NCBI GenBank assembly: GCA_030535395.1
Contig: JAUNLK010000013.1
Location: 1-42,201 of the forward strand
DNA: 42,201 bases
Reading direction: 5' to 3'
Source of the DNA: Tissierellia bacterium
GTDB taxonomy: Bacteria; Bacillota; Clostridia; Tissierellales; Peptoniphilaceae
The notes beneath the pieces are model-generated. The model saw only the letters and a program-made list of their open reading frames with translations, was not told where the DNA came from and searched no databases. The position numbers and the translations under genes were made by a program. Below are positions 21,741-30,678 of this stretch, piece after piece (position 1 is the stretch's first letter; every line of letters begins with the position of its first letter).

Positions 21741-22757
21741 CTATTTGCCGTCTCTCTCCAGCTCCAGGAGTTTGATTTCGCTAATGAGGAGCTTCAAGAA
21801 GAGGCCGATGTCGGTGACAATGCCGATATTTTGGTCGCTCCCTCGGTCGGAGAGCTTGGTCACCACATTGGGGGCGATGTCGATGCAGTACATGGGGATG
21901 TAGTTGGGGAGCATATTCCCCGAGGCGATGCCGTGGAGCATGGTGGCCATGACCAGCACCATGTCGGCGGCTCGGAGGTGGAGATTGTACTGGGTTTGGG
22001 CCTCGATCATATTCATCTCCGTCTCGGGGAGGGGCCCGTCGTCCCGGAGGGAGCCCGCCAGGACATAGGGGACATTGTGGGTGGTGAGTTCGTACATGAT
22101 GCCCCCGGTGAGTGTGCCCTCCTCCACAGCATTTTTGATGCTGCCTGCCAGTTTGATTCGATTGATGGCCCGCATGTGATTGCGATAGCCATTGAAGACC
22201 TGGCGGCCGGTGTCCTTGTCCACCCCCAGGCTGGTGCCGAAGAAATTCTGCTCCATATCGTGGACGGCCACGGCATTGCCCGCCAAGAGGGCCTTTACAT
22301 AGCCCATGGCAATGAGCTGGGCCATGTATTTGTTGGCCCCGGTGTGGACCACGGCGGGCCCGCAGACAATGGTCATCTGCTTGCCCTCAAAGACCAGGCT
22401 CTTGGCCAGGTCCTCTATAATGAGCTCATTGCGCTTTTCCGAGGAGACCTCGCTGTCCATAAACTGGAAGCGGGCCGGGTCCCCGGGGTCCTTGAGCTTG
22501 GCATCGATGTAGACCCCCTCGTCCCCCAGGACAATGAGGTCCCCCTCCCGGACGTCCCGGAGCTTGGTGGCAATGTAGCCCTCCTCCTTCTTCACAATGA
22601 CCGCGTCCATCCGCTGGAGCTGGACCTGCTCCCACTGGTCCTTTTCCCGGACGAAGGTGGGATAGTTGGTGGTGGAGTAGAAGCCCTCGGGGACACATCC
22701 GTCCTTGGGGGCCGGGGCCAAGGTGGCTCTTCCCTGTCGATTGCTGTAATAGTACAT
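21741..22757 (-). CDS. TIGR00300 family protein (LOR/SDH-related, DHS-like NAD-binding fold), lacking the N-terminal domain
   Basis: A 338-residue protein whose body matches the TIGR00300 family: 'GFYSTTNYPTFVR', 'VREGDLIVLGDEGVYI', 'IVCGPAVVHTGANKYMAQLIAMGYVKALLAGNAVAVHDMEQNFFGTSLG', 'YVLAGSLRDDGPLPETEMNMIEAQ', and 'ADMVLVMATMLHGIASGNMLP' near the end. Family members are related to the lysine-oxoglutarate-reductase C-terminal region and to the ornithine cyclodeaminase part of cyanobacterial arginine dihydrolase. They normally carry an extra N-terminal domain of several dozen residues, which is absent here. The start is the ATG at 22757 behind GGGAGGAAAT; an ATG 21 bases upstream lacks a ribosome site. 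The reaction in this organism is unknown; a role in amino-acid metabolism is inferred. Confidence 0.75.
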   Translation of the reverse strand: MYYYSNRQGRATLAPAPKDGCVPEGFYSTTNYPTFVREKDQWEQVQLQRMDAVIVKKEEGYIATKLRDVREGDLIVLGDEGVYIDAKLKDPGDPARFQFMDSEVSSEKRNELIIEDLAKSLVFEGKQMTIVCGPAVVHTGANKYMAQLIAMGYVKALLAGNAVAVHDMEQNFFGTSLGVDKDTGRQVFNGYRNHMRAINRIKLAGSIKNAVEEGTLTGGIMYELTTHNVPYVLAGSLRDDGPLPETEMNMIEAQTQYNLHLRAADMVLVMATMLHGIASGNMLPNYIPMYCIDIAPNVVTKLSDRGSDQNIGIVTDIGLFLKLLISEIKLLELERDGK

Positions 22758-22840
22758 ATTTCCTCCCTCAAGCCCCATCCCGTGGGCTCATTGATTCTTT
22801 CCTTAAAATTATTTATACCTTTTCAGTATATCACAGTTTC

Positions 22841-23650
22841 CTAGGGGAGCACCCCATTGAAGTTCAAGGTCATGGCCGTGGGGGGATTTTTGGCCTTCCC
22901 CAACACATAGTCCATGATGTCCAGGGCAATGGTGTAGGCCTTTTCCATTTGAATCTTCAGCTGAGGGGTGGTGATCTCCATGGCCACGCCATTGGGCTCC
23001 ATGCCCATGAGTTTGCCGTGGAGGGCATCGTACATTCCCAGCTTTTTCAGAAGGAATTTCTTCCGCTTTTCGTCCCCCTCGCTGCGAATGTGGAGGATCA
23101 TCTCCCCAATGCGGAAGAGATAGAGGCTCTGAATGATGAAGTGCTCGTCCACAAATTCGTAGCTGTCGTAGAAGGGGACCATCTCCCTGGCCACCAATTT
23201 GGGATGGGGGATGATCTCCCGGCTGTAGAAGAGGGTGGGCTCCAGCTCCTCCTCCCAGAGGATTTCCCGGTCCATCTCCCGCTCCATGGTGAGGTGGTCG
23301 ATGGGCAGCTCCTTTTCGGCGGCGTCGATATAGCTGTGGAAGGTGATGTCCAGGGCAAAGTGACAGATAAAGCCGATGAAATAGCTCCAATAGGGGCTGT
23401 CCTTGGGCTGAAGCTCCAGCCACGGGCGATTCCTCCGGTAAAAATTGTAAAAGCTCCGATTGTGGATGTAACTCCCCGTGCCCCCCTCGGGCATCCGGCG
23501 GTTTTTCCGGTACTGGAAGAAGAACAAATCGGGCCCCTGATTGCCAATGGCATAGTGATTGGGGTGCTTGAAGACCCCCTCCAGGGCCTCCTTGGGGAGA
23601 CTGGTGACAATTCGCTGGGAAAAAAAGTAGTGGGTGACATTACTGGCCAT
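22841..23650 (-). CDS. Zinc-dependent phospholipase C family protein
   Basis: A 269-residue all-helical protein of the Zn_dep_PLPC family (PF00882). Likely metal-binding segments are 'NVTHYFFSQRI' near the N-terminus, 'HYAIGNQGPDLFFF', 'YIHNRSFYNFY' and 'YFIGFICHFALDITFHSYI', the last holding the spaced histidines and aspartate of the family. There is no signal peptide, so unlike secreted clostridial phospholipases this one appears intracellular. Such housekeeping homologues are common in Clostridia and their substrates are unknown. The start follows GAAGGAGTTCCC. It is divergent from the TPR-like gene across 63 bp and lies upstream of the TIGR00300-type gene on the same strand. Confidence 0.85.
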   Translation of the reverse strand: MASNVTHYFFSQRIVTSLPKEALEGVFKHPNHYAIGNQGPDLFFFQYRKNRRMPEGGTGSYIHNRSFYNFYRRNRPWLELQPKDSPYWSYFIGFICHFALDITFHSYIDAAEKELPIDHLTMEREMDREILWEEELEPTLFYSREIIPHPKLVAREMVPFYDSYEFVDEHFIIQSLYLFRIGEMILHIRSEGDEKRKKFLLKKLGMYDALHGKLMGMEPNGVAMEITTPQLKIQMEKAYTIALDIMDYVLGKAKNPPTAMTLNFNGVLP

Positions 23651-23713
23651 GGGAACTCCTTCTCAAAGGGTTTTTTAATGTGGTACACTGACAAAGAGAA
23701 AAGGGAGGTACGG

Positions 23714-24871
23714 ATGGAACATTCAAAAGAATTTCAGGAAATCATAGATCGCTTCACTGGGGACTACGCCCAGGACCTCAATCTCCTGGCGGACGAAATC
23801 AGCCGACTGGGAGAGGCGGGGAATATGGCCCTGGCCACGGAACTCATGGATCACGCCAATGCCATGATGGAGGAGCGCCGGGCAAAGGAGCCCGCCACCC
23901 AAAAGGACTACGCCACCGCTTACACTGAGGAGGAGGGGGATCTGGAGGCCTTCTACAGCCACCTGGAGGCCGCCATGGCGAGAATCCAGGACGGGGCCAT
24001 GGAGGAGGCGGAAAAGCTCCTCTTGGAGATTCCCAAGGTGGTGCCCTCGGTGGGAGAGCGCATTCGCCAGCTGGAGGCGGGGGAGGAGCTGAGGAGCTTT
24101 CAAAATTTGGTGGAGGAGGTCCTCTACCGCATCACCAATCCCACGGATCTCTCCCCGGTGTATGGGCCCGAGACCCAAATCCTGCTGAGCTTCTTAGGGG
24201 CCCTCTACCTGGACATGAGAAAGCACCGGGAGGCGGTGGACTACTTGACCCTCTCCCTCAAGGCCAATCCCATTGACTGCAACAGCCTTTTGGGCCTGAG
24301 CAAGGGCCTGAGACTTTTGGGGGACCACGCCGCCGCCCGAGAGGTCAACGACCGGGTCTTCTCCGCGGCCCATGTGGCATCGGATCTCGCCGAGGCCTTT
24401 GCCAATGAGGGCTACTTCCTCTACCGGGAGGAGGAGGCCGATCTGGCCTACTCCATGTACGCCATGGCCCTCCAGTACGACGGGGAAAATGAAATCGCCC
24501 AGGGGAACTTCATGCTCCTCAAGAATAAATACCCAATGGCCCGGGCAGTATCAAAAAAAGAATTCAGCGCCTATATGAAGGGGCGAAATCTCCCCGAGAC
24601 CGTCTCCGAGGAGACGGTGAAGATCCTGGAGACCCTGGCCAAGAAGGCCGAGGAGGAGGGGCAGTACGATCTTGCCATGTCCCTCTGGGTGGATTTGGAC
24701 GATCTCTTGGACGATCCTGCCATTCACCAGCACATCCACGAGCTGGCCCCCCGCTACTATGAGGAGCATCAGGAATTTTTAGAGGACATTGGCCACGGTC
24801 ATCACCACCACCACGATCACGACCACCATCACCACCATCACGACCACGATCATCACGATCACCACCACTGA
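23714..24871 (+). CDS. TPR-like protein with a histidine-rich C-terminal tail
   Basis: A 385-residue acidic, helical protein without signal peptide. Pairs of helices with alanine, leucine and tyrosine at TPR positions run through most of it ('LLSFLGALYLDMRKHREAVDYLTLSLKANPIDCNSLLGLSKGLRLLGDHAAARE', 'AYSMYAMALQYDGENEIA'). The last 26 or so residues are nearly all His and Asp (19 His), a metal-binding tail like those of HypB or SlyD, though the rest is unrelated to those. It starts at the ATG at 23714 behind GGGAGGTACGG; the same frame stays open upstream only because it runs antisense through the neighbouring gene. It probably scaffolds proteins and buffers Ni, Zn or Co. The thrC gene follows after 50 bp. 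Confidence 0.8.
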   Translation: MEHSKEFQEIIDRFTGDYAQDLNLLADEISRLGEAGNMALATELMDHANAMMEERRAKEPATQKDYATAYTEEEGDLEAFYSHLEAAMARIQDGAMEEAEKLLLEIPKVVPSVGERIRQLEAGEELRSFQNLVEEVLYRITNPTDLSPVYGPETQILLSFLGALYLDMRKHREAVDYLTLSLKANPIDCNSLLGLSKGLRLLGDHAAAREVNDRVFSAAHVASDLAEAFANEGYFLYREEEADLAYSMYAMALQYDGENEIAQGNFMLLKNKYPMARAVSKKEFSAYMKGRNLPETVSEETVKILETLAKKAEEEGQYDLAMSLWVDLDDLLDDPAIHQHIHELAPRYYEEHQEFLEDIGHGHHHHHDHDHHHHHHDHDHHDHHH

Positions 24872-24921
24872 TGCCCCCGCCCTCGGGGAACCGGCATCGG
24901 ACCAAATAGAAGGAGGCAGCT

Positions 24922-26343
24922 ATGAAATTCACATCCACTCGAGGCCATGGGGGCGTGGTGACGGGGAAGGAGGCCATTGTTCAGGGCCTGGCCCCCGACG
25001 GGGGACTCTTTATGCCTGAGGTGATCCCCCAGGTGGACTGGCGGGCCCTCCCCTCCTGGGAGGACTATCCCCAGCTGGCCGCCGAGATCCTCCACCTCTA
25101 TCTCACCGACTACAGCCGTGAGGAGCTTTTGGCCATCACCCGCTCCGGCTACGAAAAATTCGAGCCCGGCGTCTTTGAGCTGGAGGTTTTGGACGACACC
25201 GCCATACTGGAGCTCTTCCACGGCCCCACCCTGGCCTTCAAGGACTTCGCCCTGGCCCTCCTCTCCCGCCTCATTGCCGCCGGCAAGGGCCCGGAGACCA
25301 TTCGCATCCTCACCGCCACCAGTGGCGACACGGGAAAGGCCGCCCTGGCGGGCTTTCAGGATGTCCCCGGCATGGACATCTTCGTCTTCTATCCCACCGA
25401 TGGGGTCTCCAGTATGCAAAAACTTCAGATGCAGACCCAGGAGGGGGAGAATGTCCACGTCTACGGGGTTCGGGGCAATTTCGACGATGCCCAGGGAGGG
25501 GTGAAGGCCATCTTCGCCAATGAGGAGATTCGCCGGAAGCTGGCGGAGGAGCACATCCACCTCTCCTCGGCCAATTCCATCAACATTGGCCGCCTCCTCC
25601 CTCAATTGGTCTACTACTTCGCCGCCTATCTCAAAATGGTGGACCGTGGGATCATCGAAAGTGGGGAAGTGGTGGATGTCTCCGTCCCCACGGGAAACTT
25701 CGGGGACATTTTGGCGGGCTACTTGGCCAAGGAAATGGGCCTCCCCCTGGGCCACTTCACCTGCGCCAGCAACGAAAACGACGTGCTGACGAAATTCTTC
25801 GAGACGGGCCACTACAGCGCCAATCGCCCCCTGGTGAAGACCACCTCCCCCTCCATGGACATTCTGGTGTCCAGCAATTTGGAGCGCTTCCTCCACCTGG
25901 TGGCCGAGGACAAGGCATCCACCGGCCAGTACATGAGGGAGCTTACGGAAACTGGGGAGTTTACCGTGGATGAGCTCCCGGCGGATATGACCGGGGCCAT
26001 GGTCACTCAAGGGGAAGTGGAGGAGACCATAGGGGCCGTGTATGAAAAATTCGGCTATGTCCTGGACCCCCACACCGCCGTGGCCTACTTGGCCGCCCAG
26101 AGGGCGCAGGAGTCGGGGCGGAAGAAGCTGGTCCTGGCCACCGCCAGCCCCTACAAATTCCCCGAGGCCGTGGCCCGGGGCCTTGGCCTTGAGGTGGCAG
26201 GGGAGGAGCCCATGGCCCTCTTGGAGGCCATCTCCAGGGCCTGGGGCCGGGAAGTGCCCCCCGCCCTCTCGGAGCTCATGGAAAAGCCCCGCCGCCACAC
26301 TGAGGTCATTGCACCAGAGGAGATGAAGGGAGTCATTCAATGA
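24922..26343 (+). CDS. thrC: Threonine synthase
   Basis: PLP enzyme that converts O-phosphohomoserine to threonine, the last step of threonine synthesis. The 473-residue protein starts 'MKFTSTRGHGGVVTGKEAIVQGLAPDGGLFMPE', typical of the long form. The PLP lysine is Lys107 in 'FHGPTLAFKDFAL'. The phosphate-binding loops 'TATSGDTGKAAL' and 'VSVPTGNFGDILAGYLAKEMGLP' are intact. The start follows AGAAGGAGGCAGCT. Its stop overlaps the thrB start (ATGA), giving the common thrC-thrB pair that makes threonine from homoserine. Homoserine dehydrogenase is not in the window. Confidence 0.96.
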   Translation: MKFTSTRGHGGVVTGKEAIVQGLAPDGGLFMPEVIPQVDWRALPSWEDYPQLAAEILHLYLTDYSREELLAITRSGYEKFEPGVFELEVLDDTAILELFHGPTLAFKDFALALLSRLIAAGKGPETIRILTATSGDTGKAALAGFQDVPGMDIFVFYPTDGVSSMQKLQMQTQEGENVHVYGVRGNFDDAQGGVKAIFANEEIRRKLAEEHIHLSSANSINIGRLLPQLVYYFAAYLKMVDRGIIESGEVVDVSVPTGNFGDILAGYLAKEMGLPLGHFTCASNENDVLTKFFETGHYSANRPLVKTTSPSMDILVSSNLERFLHLVAEDKASTGQYMRELTETGEFTVDELPADMTGAMVTQGEVEETIGAVYEKFGYVLDPHTAVAYLAAQRAQESGRKKLVLATASPYKFPEAVARGLGLEVAGEEPMALLEAISRAWGREVPPALSELMEKPRRHTEVIAPEEMKGVIQ

Positions 26344-27233
26344 AGGTACGCGTAAAAGTGCCCGCCACCACGGCCAATTTGGGACCGGGCTTCGACACCA
26401 TAGGCCTCGCCCTCTCCCTCCACAATGAATTCACCTTCTTCCATAGCCCGGAGGAGGTCCACCACGACCCGGACAATCTCATCTATCACTCGGCCAAGTA
26501 CATCTACGACCGAGTGGGGGCCCCAGTGGACCGCCTCCAATTCACCGTGGCAGGGGAGGTGCCCATGTCTCGGGGCCTGGGCTCCTCCGCCACCTGCATT
26601 GTGGGGGCCATGGTGGGGGCCAATGAGCTCCTGGGCCGCCCCTTCAGCCGGGAGGAACTCTTGAACTTTGCCACGGAAGTGGAGGGCCACCCGGACAATA
26701 TCGCCCCGGCCCTCTACGGGGGCTGCAGAATCAGCACCATGGAGGAGGGGAGGGTGATTACCCACCCCTTGGACATTGCCCCCTCCCTCCACTTCTTCGT
26801 GGCCATTCCCAATTTCCCCCTGGCCACCTCCGTGGCGAGGGAGGCCCTCCCCAAGGCCCTCAGCTACGGCGATGCCGTCTTCAATATCTCCCGCATGGTC
26901 TTTTTGGTGGAGGGCCTCCGCCTGGGGGACTTCCAGCTGGTGAGGATGGGGGCCCAGGACCGCCTCCACGAGCCCTACCGCAGCAAACTCATCCGAGGCT
27001 ACGGTAAGATGGCATCCATTACAGGGGAGCTGGACGGGGTGGTGCTCATCTCAGGGGCAGGCCCCACCCTCCTGCTCATCGCCCCGGACACCGTGGAGCC
27101 AGAGGCTGCCATGGAGCTGTGGCACAAAAAATCCCAGGAGACCGGAGCCTCCTGGGAGATCAAACATCTGAAATTGGACCCCGAGGGGGCCGTGGTCACT
27201 CTTGATGGCGAAGGGCCTGCTGCACGCCCATGA
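26340..27233 (+). CDS. thrB: Homoserine kinase
   Basis: GHMP-family kinase that phosphorylates homoserine with ATP, supplying the substrate of ThrC. The 297-residue protein begins 'MKVRVKVPATTANLGPGFDTIGLALSLHNEF', the signature N-terminus. It has the ATP loop 'PMSRGLGSSATCIVGAM', 'EGHPDNIAPALYGG', and the third GHMP motif 'GVVLISGAGPTLLLIA'. It is translationally coupled to thrC by a four-base overlap. Its 3' end overlaps the convergent AlaX-like gene by 38 bases, so transcripts from the two strands meet here. Confidence 0.96.
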   Translation: MKVRVKVPATTANLGPGFDTIGLALSLHNEFTFFHSPEEVHHDPDNLIYHSAKYIYDRVGAPVDRLQFTVAGEVPMSRGLGSSATCIVGAMVGANELLGRPFSREELLNFATEVEGHPDNIAPALYGGCRISTMEEGRVITHPLDIAPSLHFFVAIPNFPLATSVAREALPKALSYGDAVFNISRMVFLVEGLRLGDFQLVRMGAQDRLHEPYRSKLIRGYGKMASITGELDGVVLISGAGPTLLLIAPDTVEPEAAMELWHKKSQETGASWEIKHLKLDPEGAVVTLDGEGPAARP

Positions 27234-28347
27234 GAAACTGCTCCTTCACCGCCTCCATCTCCACTATGGGGAGATTCCCCGAGACCCGATAGAGATTCCC
27301 CGAGCCCTTGATATTGAACCGGGCCGAGAGCTCGTCCAGTAGGGCCTTGAGGTCCACGGGAATATCTGCACTTCTGAGGACCATCACCTGGGCCATGGAG
27401 CCATTGGGGATGCCGTAGATCTGCAGGGTGTGGGGCTTCTTCTGCAGGGCCGAGATAATGGCGGGGGTGTTTTGGAAGTCGAAGTTGTGGAGATTCCGGT
27501 AGATGACGTGGAGTTTCCCCAGACTCCGGCCCTCCCGGTAGAGGGCCTCCACCTCCCGCTCATTGACGGTGGCCTGGACCTTCTTCTCCTCCACCTTTTT
27601 GTCCTCCCAGCGGCTCTGCTGCTTTTTAATGAGCTGGAAGAGCTTTTCGGGATTGGAGGTGCCATAGCTGAAGGAAAGATTCTTCACCAGCGTTCTCAGG
27701 GCCCGGTAGTGGTGGAGGGCCTCCTGACCCACCACATAGTAGATCCGCACCGCCTCGCCCCGCTTTTCCACCTGGCTAATGGCAAAGAGGGCGCACTCCC
27801 CGGTACTGGAGAGGACGGGGAGGAGGGCCTTTCGAGTGGCAAAGCCCTCAATGGCAAAGCGCTCCCCATAGGATTCAATGGGAAAGCTTGCGGCAATCAT
27901 CCGATTCACATACTCCTCCAGCTGCTCCAGGGCCTTGAAGCCCAGGTCCTCCCCCTCAATGGCCACATAGGGGCCCAGCTCCCCGTCCCCCTGGGTGTTC
28001 ACCTCCAGGACCTGAGTGGCCAAGAGCTCCTCCAGGGCAATCTCCAAGAGGACCGACCCCAGATAACGCTGCATCATGGTGAGGCGCACCGTCCAGTCAA
28101 TGGACACCGTGGCCTCGGCCCCCTCGGTGAGGTCCTGGGCCCGGTAGACCACCTGGCCCTGCTCATCCTGGAGGACCTCCAGGGGGGCGCCATTGATCCG
28201 GGCCACATCCCCGTCGGTGCGTCCCTCCATGGGGGGAACGACGATCATATCCCCTTGGAAAAAGTGATACCAGCCCCCGCTCTTCACCAGGGCGGGTACG
28301 GTGATTTGAGCCTCCTTCTGATAGGGCTCCAGTAAATAGCGTTCCAT
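27196..28347 (-). CDS. AlaX-like (alanyl-tRNA editing/DHHA1) protein lacking the zinc-binding residues
   Basis: A 383-residue protein with the layout of long AlaX proteins: an N-terminal barrel ('YLLEPYQKEAQITVPAL'), the editing-domain core, and a C-terminal DHHA1-like domain (about 270-383, 'QIYGIPNGSMAQVMVLRSADIPVDLKALLDELSARFNIKGSG'). The core that normally reads HxxxH is 'QRYLGSVLLE', with Tyr95 and Val99 at the histidine positions. The later CxxxH site is 'ALLPVLSSTGE', with Ala174 and Val178. All four zinc ligands are thus replaced while the flanks still align. It may bind tRNA or alanyl groups without hydrolysis, or have a new role. The start follows TAGGAGGAATAC. It is convergent with thrB and divergent from comEC. 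Confidence 0.75.
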   Translation of the reverse strand: MERYLLEPYQKEAQITVPALVKSGGWYHFFQGDMIVVPPMEGRTDGDVARINGAPLEVLQDEQGQVVYRAQDLTEGAEATVSIDWTVRLTMMQRYLGSVLLEIALEELLATQVLEVNTQGDGELGPYVAIEGEDLGFKALEQLEEYVNRMIAASFPIESYGERFAIEGFATRKALLPVLSSTGECALFAISQVEKRGEAVRIYYVVGQEALHHYRALRTLVKNLSFSYGTSNPEKLFQLIKKQQSRWEDKKVEEKKVQATVNEREVEALYREGRSLGKLHVIYRNLHNFDFQNTPAIISALQKKPHTLQIYGIPNGSMAQVMVLRSADIPVDLKALLDELSARFNIKGSGNLYRVSGNLPIVEMEAVKEQFLMGVQQALRHQE

Positions 28348-28440
28348 GTATTCCTCCTAACCGGCGTCTGAGGGTATCGCCGTCCACTTTCAATTGCACC
28401 TATTTTATCACATCCCATTTTGTCCTAGAAGGAGGCGAAG

Positions 28441-30678
28441 ATGGCATCTCCATGGATTTTGGCCCCCCTGGCCGTGGGAGCGGGGGCGGCCCTCATCACC
28501 AGGGGCCTGTTTTTTGCCATGGTCCCCGGCCTCCTGCTCCTCACTTGGGCCGTGGCAAAGAGGCGGCGGGGCATCTTTCTCCTGGCCGTCGTGGTCCTTC
28601 TTTCCACCTTCCGGACGGGGCTCATCCACCGGGAATTTCAGAGGGAGCAGCTCCCCCACAGAGTCAGCGGCAGGGGAGCCGTACTCAGTGTGGGGGAGGG
28701 CTTCATTGAGGTGGCCCACGGGGGCAGGAGGCTCCCCATCTACACCCAGGAGCCCTTTGCCCTGGGGGAGGTGGTGGCCTTTCGGGGGAAGACCCGCCCC
28801 CTCCTTCCCGCCATGAATCCCGGCAATGACTCCGCCTTTTTAACGGCCCTGAGCTATGGCACCTCAGCCCCCCTTCAGCCCACCCAGCTGGTGAGAACGG
28901 GGGAGCGGGAGTACCTCCACTGGCTCCGGGGCAGAGTCCACCAGTGGGCCCGGGGGCAGCTGGAGCGGGTGTCCACCCATCCGGAGCTCTTTATGCGGCT
29001 CATCTTCAACGAGGGCCAGGGGGGCGTGGACCTGGCCGCCTATGAGTCGCTGGACCTCATCCACCTTCTCTCCATCTCCGGCCTCCACCTGGGGGTCATC
29101 CTCCTCCTCTTGGAGGAGATCTTCCGGAGGCTCACCCTGCCCTACACCCCCGGGCGGGTCCTCCTCTTTTTTCTCCTCCTGAGCTACTTATTCTTGGCGG
29201 GCTTTCCCGTGGGGGGCATGCGCATCCTCCTCAGCCTCAGCTTCCGGCAACTGGCCCTCCTTTTGGGCTACCGGCCCAATGGCCACTACGCCCTGGGTTT
29301 TTCCGCCACCGTCCTCCTCATCCTCTGGCCCTTCACCGCCCTCAGGAGGGGGTTTTTGTTCAGCTACGGGGCGGCCCTGGCCCTCATCCAGCTCCGGGCC
29401 CCCCTGGCCTCCCTCCTCTTTTCCCGGGAGGGGCCCCTCAGCCGGAGCCTCTCCTCCTCCCTGGCCATTAGCCTGGGCAATCTCCCCCTCCTCCTGGAGA
29501 GTCAGGGGGGCTTCAGCCTCGTGGGCATTCTGGCCAACACGGTGATGATTCCCATCTACACCGCCATTTTGGTTCTGGGCATCCTCCTACTGCCCCTGGC
29601 ATCGGTCCCCCTCCTGGGCCCCGGTCTGGGCATTGCCGCCGATGGCCTGGTGGGCCTCTCCGCCCAGCTGGTGGGGGCCCTGGCTCAGGCGGCCTGGAAG
29701 TTTCCCCTGGGGGCCATGGCCCCCTTCCCGGCCCTCCTGTACCTCGCCGCCCTCTACCTCCTCCCGGGGCTGGTCTCGGATTTTTCCAGGAACATGGGCC
29801 GCCTCCTCATCCTCCAGGGCCTCATCAGCCTGGCCCTCCTCCTCACCTTGGGCCCCGGCCTTTTGCCGGCCTTTCAGGTGACCCAGCTCTATGTGGGCCA
29901 GGGGGACTGCGCCCACATTGCCCAGGGGGGCTACAATTTCCTGGTGGACACCGGGGGGAGCCCCTTTGGGGGACAGCCCACCCAGACCTATGTCCTCCCC
30001 TACCTAAAGGCCCAGGGGATCCACCAGCTGGATGCCGTCTTCATCTCCCACTTCGATGAGGACCACATGGGGGGCCTGGGGGAGCTCCTGGAGGAAATAA
30101 AGGTGAAGCGCATCATCGCAGCAGCGCCCCCGGCAGGGGAGCGGCCTCCCCAGCTGCCCCAAAAGATCCACTACCTGGAGGAGTTTTACTGGGAGGCGGA
30201 GGGCTTCTCCCTGAGATCCATTCCCCACCCCCTGGGCCGGGAGGAGAACGACCGCTCCCAGATCCTCCTCTGGACCTTCCCCCAGGGCTCCTTCCTCTTC
30301 ACCGGCGACCTCTCCCGAGAGGCCGAGGATGAGATCCTCTGGCCCCGGGCCACCGTCCTCAAAGTGGGCCACCACGGTTCCAAAACCAGCACCGGGCCCC
30401 AGCTCCTCCGGGAGGTGGACCCCCAGCTGGCCCTCATCTCCGCCGGAGTGGGAAATGCCTACGGTCACCCCCACCGGGAAGTGACGGAGGCCCTCCGGAA
30501 AAGGGGCATCCCCACTCTCTCCACCCAGCAGCTGGGGGCCATTCATATCACCCCCAAAGGTGCGGGCCTCGCCGTCCGGGGCCACCTGGAGGACCGGGGG
30601 AGCCTGCCCTTCACCCTGGCCTACGGCCTCCTCCTTACCGCAGTGAGCTTCTACCTCACCCTGGAGCTTAGAAAGTGA
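28441..30678 (+). CDS. comEC: DNA internalization competence protein ComEC/Rec2
   Basis: Forms the inner-membrane channel for single-stranded DNA during transformation. The 745-residue protein has N-terminal helices and a DUF4131-like soluble domain (about 20-160), then the Competence domain with many helices ('LIHLLSISGLHLGVILLLLEEIF'). A C-terminal metallo-beta-lactamase domain (about 480-720) keeps 'TQLYVGQGDCAHIAQ', 'FLVDTGGS', 'VFISHFDEDHMGGL' and 'LKVGHHGSKTS', so the nuclease-like site looks intact. The start follows AGAAGGAGGCGAAG. The stop overlaps holA (GTGA), matching the conserved comEC-holA-rpsT neighbourhood of Firmicutes. comEA and other competence genes are not in the window, so natural transformability is not proven. 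Confidence 0.94.
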   Translation: MASPWILAPLAVGAGAALITRGLFFAMVPGLLLLTWAVAKRRRGIFLLAVVVLLSTFRTGLIHREFQREQLPHRVSGRGAVLSVGEGFIEVAHGGRRLPIYTQEPFALGEVVAFRGKTRPLLPAMNPGNDSAFLTALSYGTSAPLQPTQLVRTGEREYLHWLRGRVHQWARGQLERVSTHPELFMRLIFNEGQGGVDLAAYESLDLIHLLSISGLHLGVILLLLEEIFRRLTLPYTPGRVLLFFLLLSYLFLAGFPVGGMRILLSLSFRQLALLLGYRPNGHYALGFSATVLLILWPFTALRRGFLFSYGAALALIQLRAPLASLLFSREGPLSRSLSSSLAISLGNLPLLLESQGGFSLVGILANTVMIPIYTAILVLGILLLPLASVPLLGPGLGIAADGLVGLSAQLVGALAQAAWKFPLGAMAPFPALLYLAALYLLPGLVSDFSRNMGRLLILQGLISLALLLTLGPGLLPAFQVTQLYVGQGDCAHIAQGGYNFLVDTGGSPFGGQPTQTYVLPYLKAQGIHQLDAVFISHFDEDHMGGLGELLEEIKVKRIIAAAPPAGERPPQLPQKIHYLEEFYWEAEGFSLRSIPHPLGREENDRSQILLWTFPQGSFLFTGDLSREAEDEILWPRATVLKVGHHGSKTSTGPQLLREVDPQLALISAGVGNAYGHPHREVTEALRKRGIPTLSTQQLGAIHITPKGAGLAVRGHLEDRGSLPFTLAYGLLLTAVSFYLTLELRK

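Noticed and set aside
22949-23713. Upstream in-frame extension of the TPR-like protein
   Set aside because: The frame stays open only because it runs antisense through the phospholipase-C-like gene. The real start at 23714 has GGGAGG in the right place.
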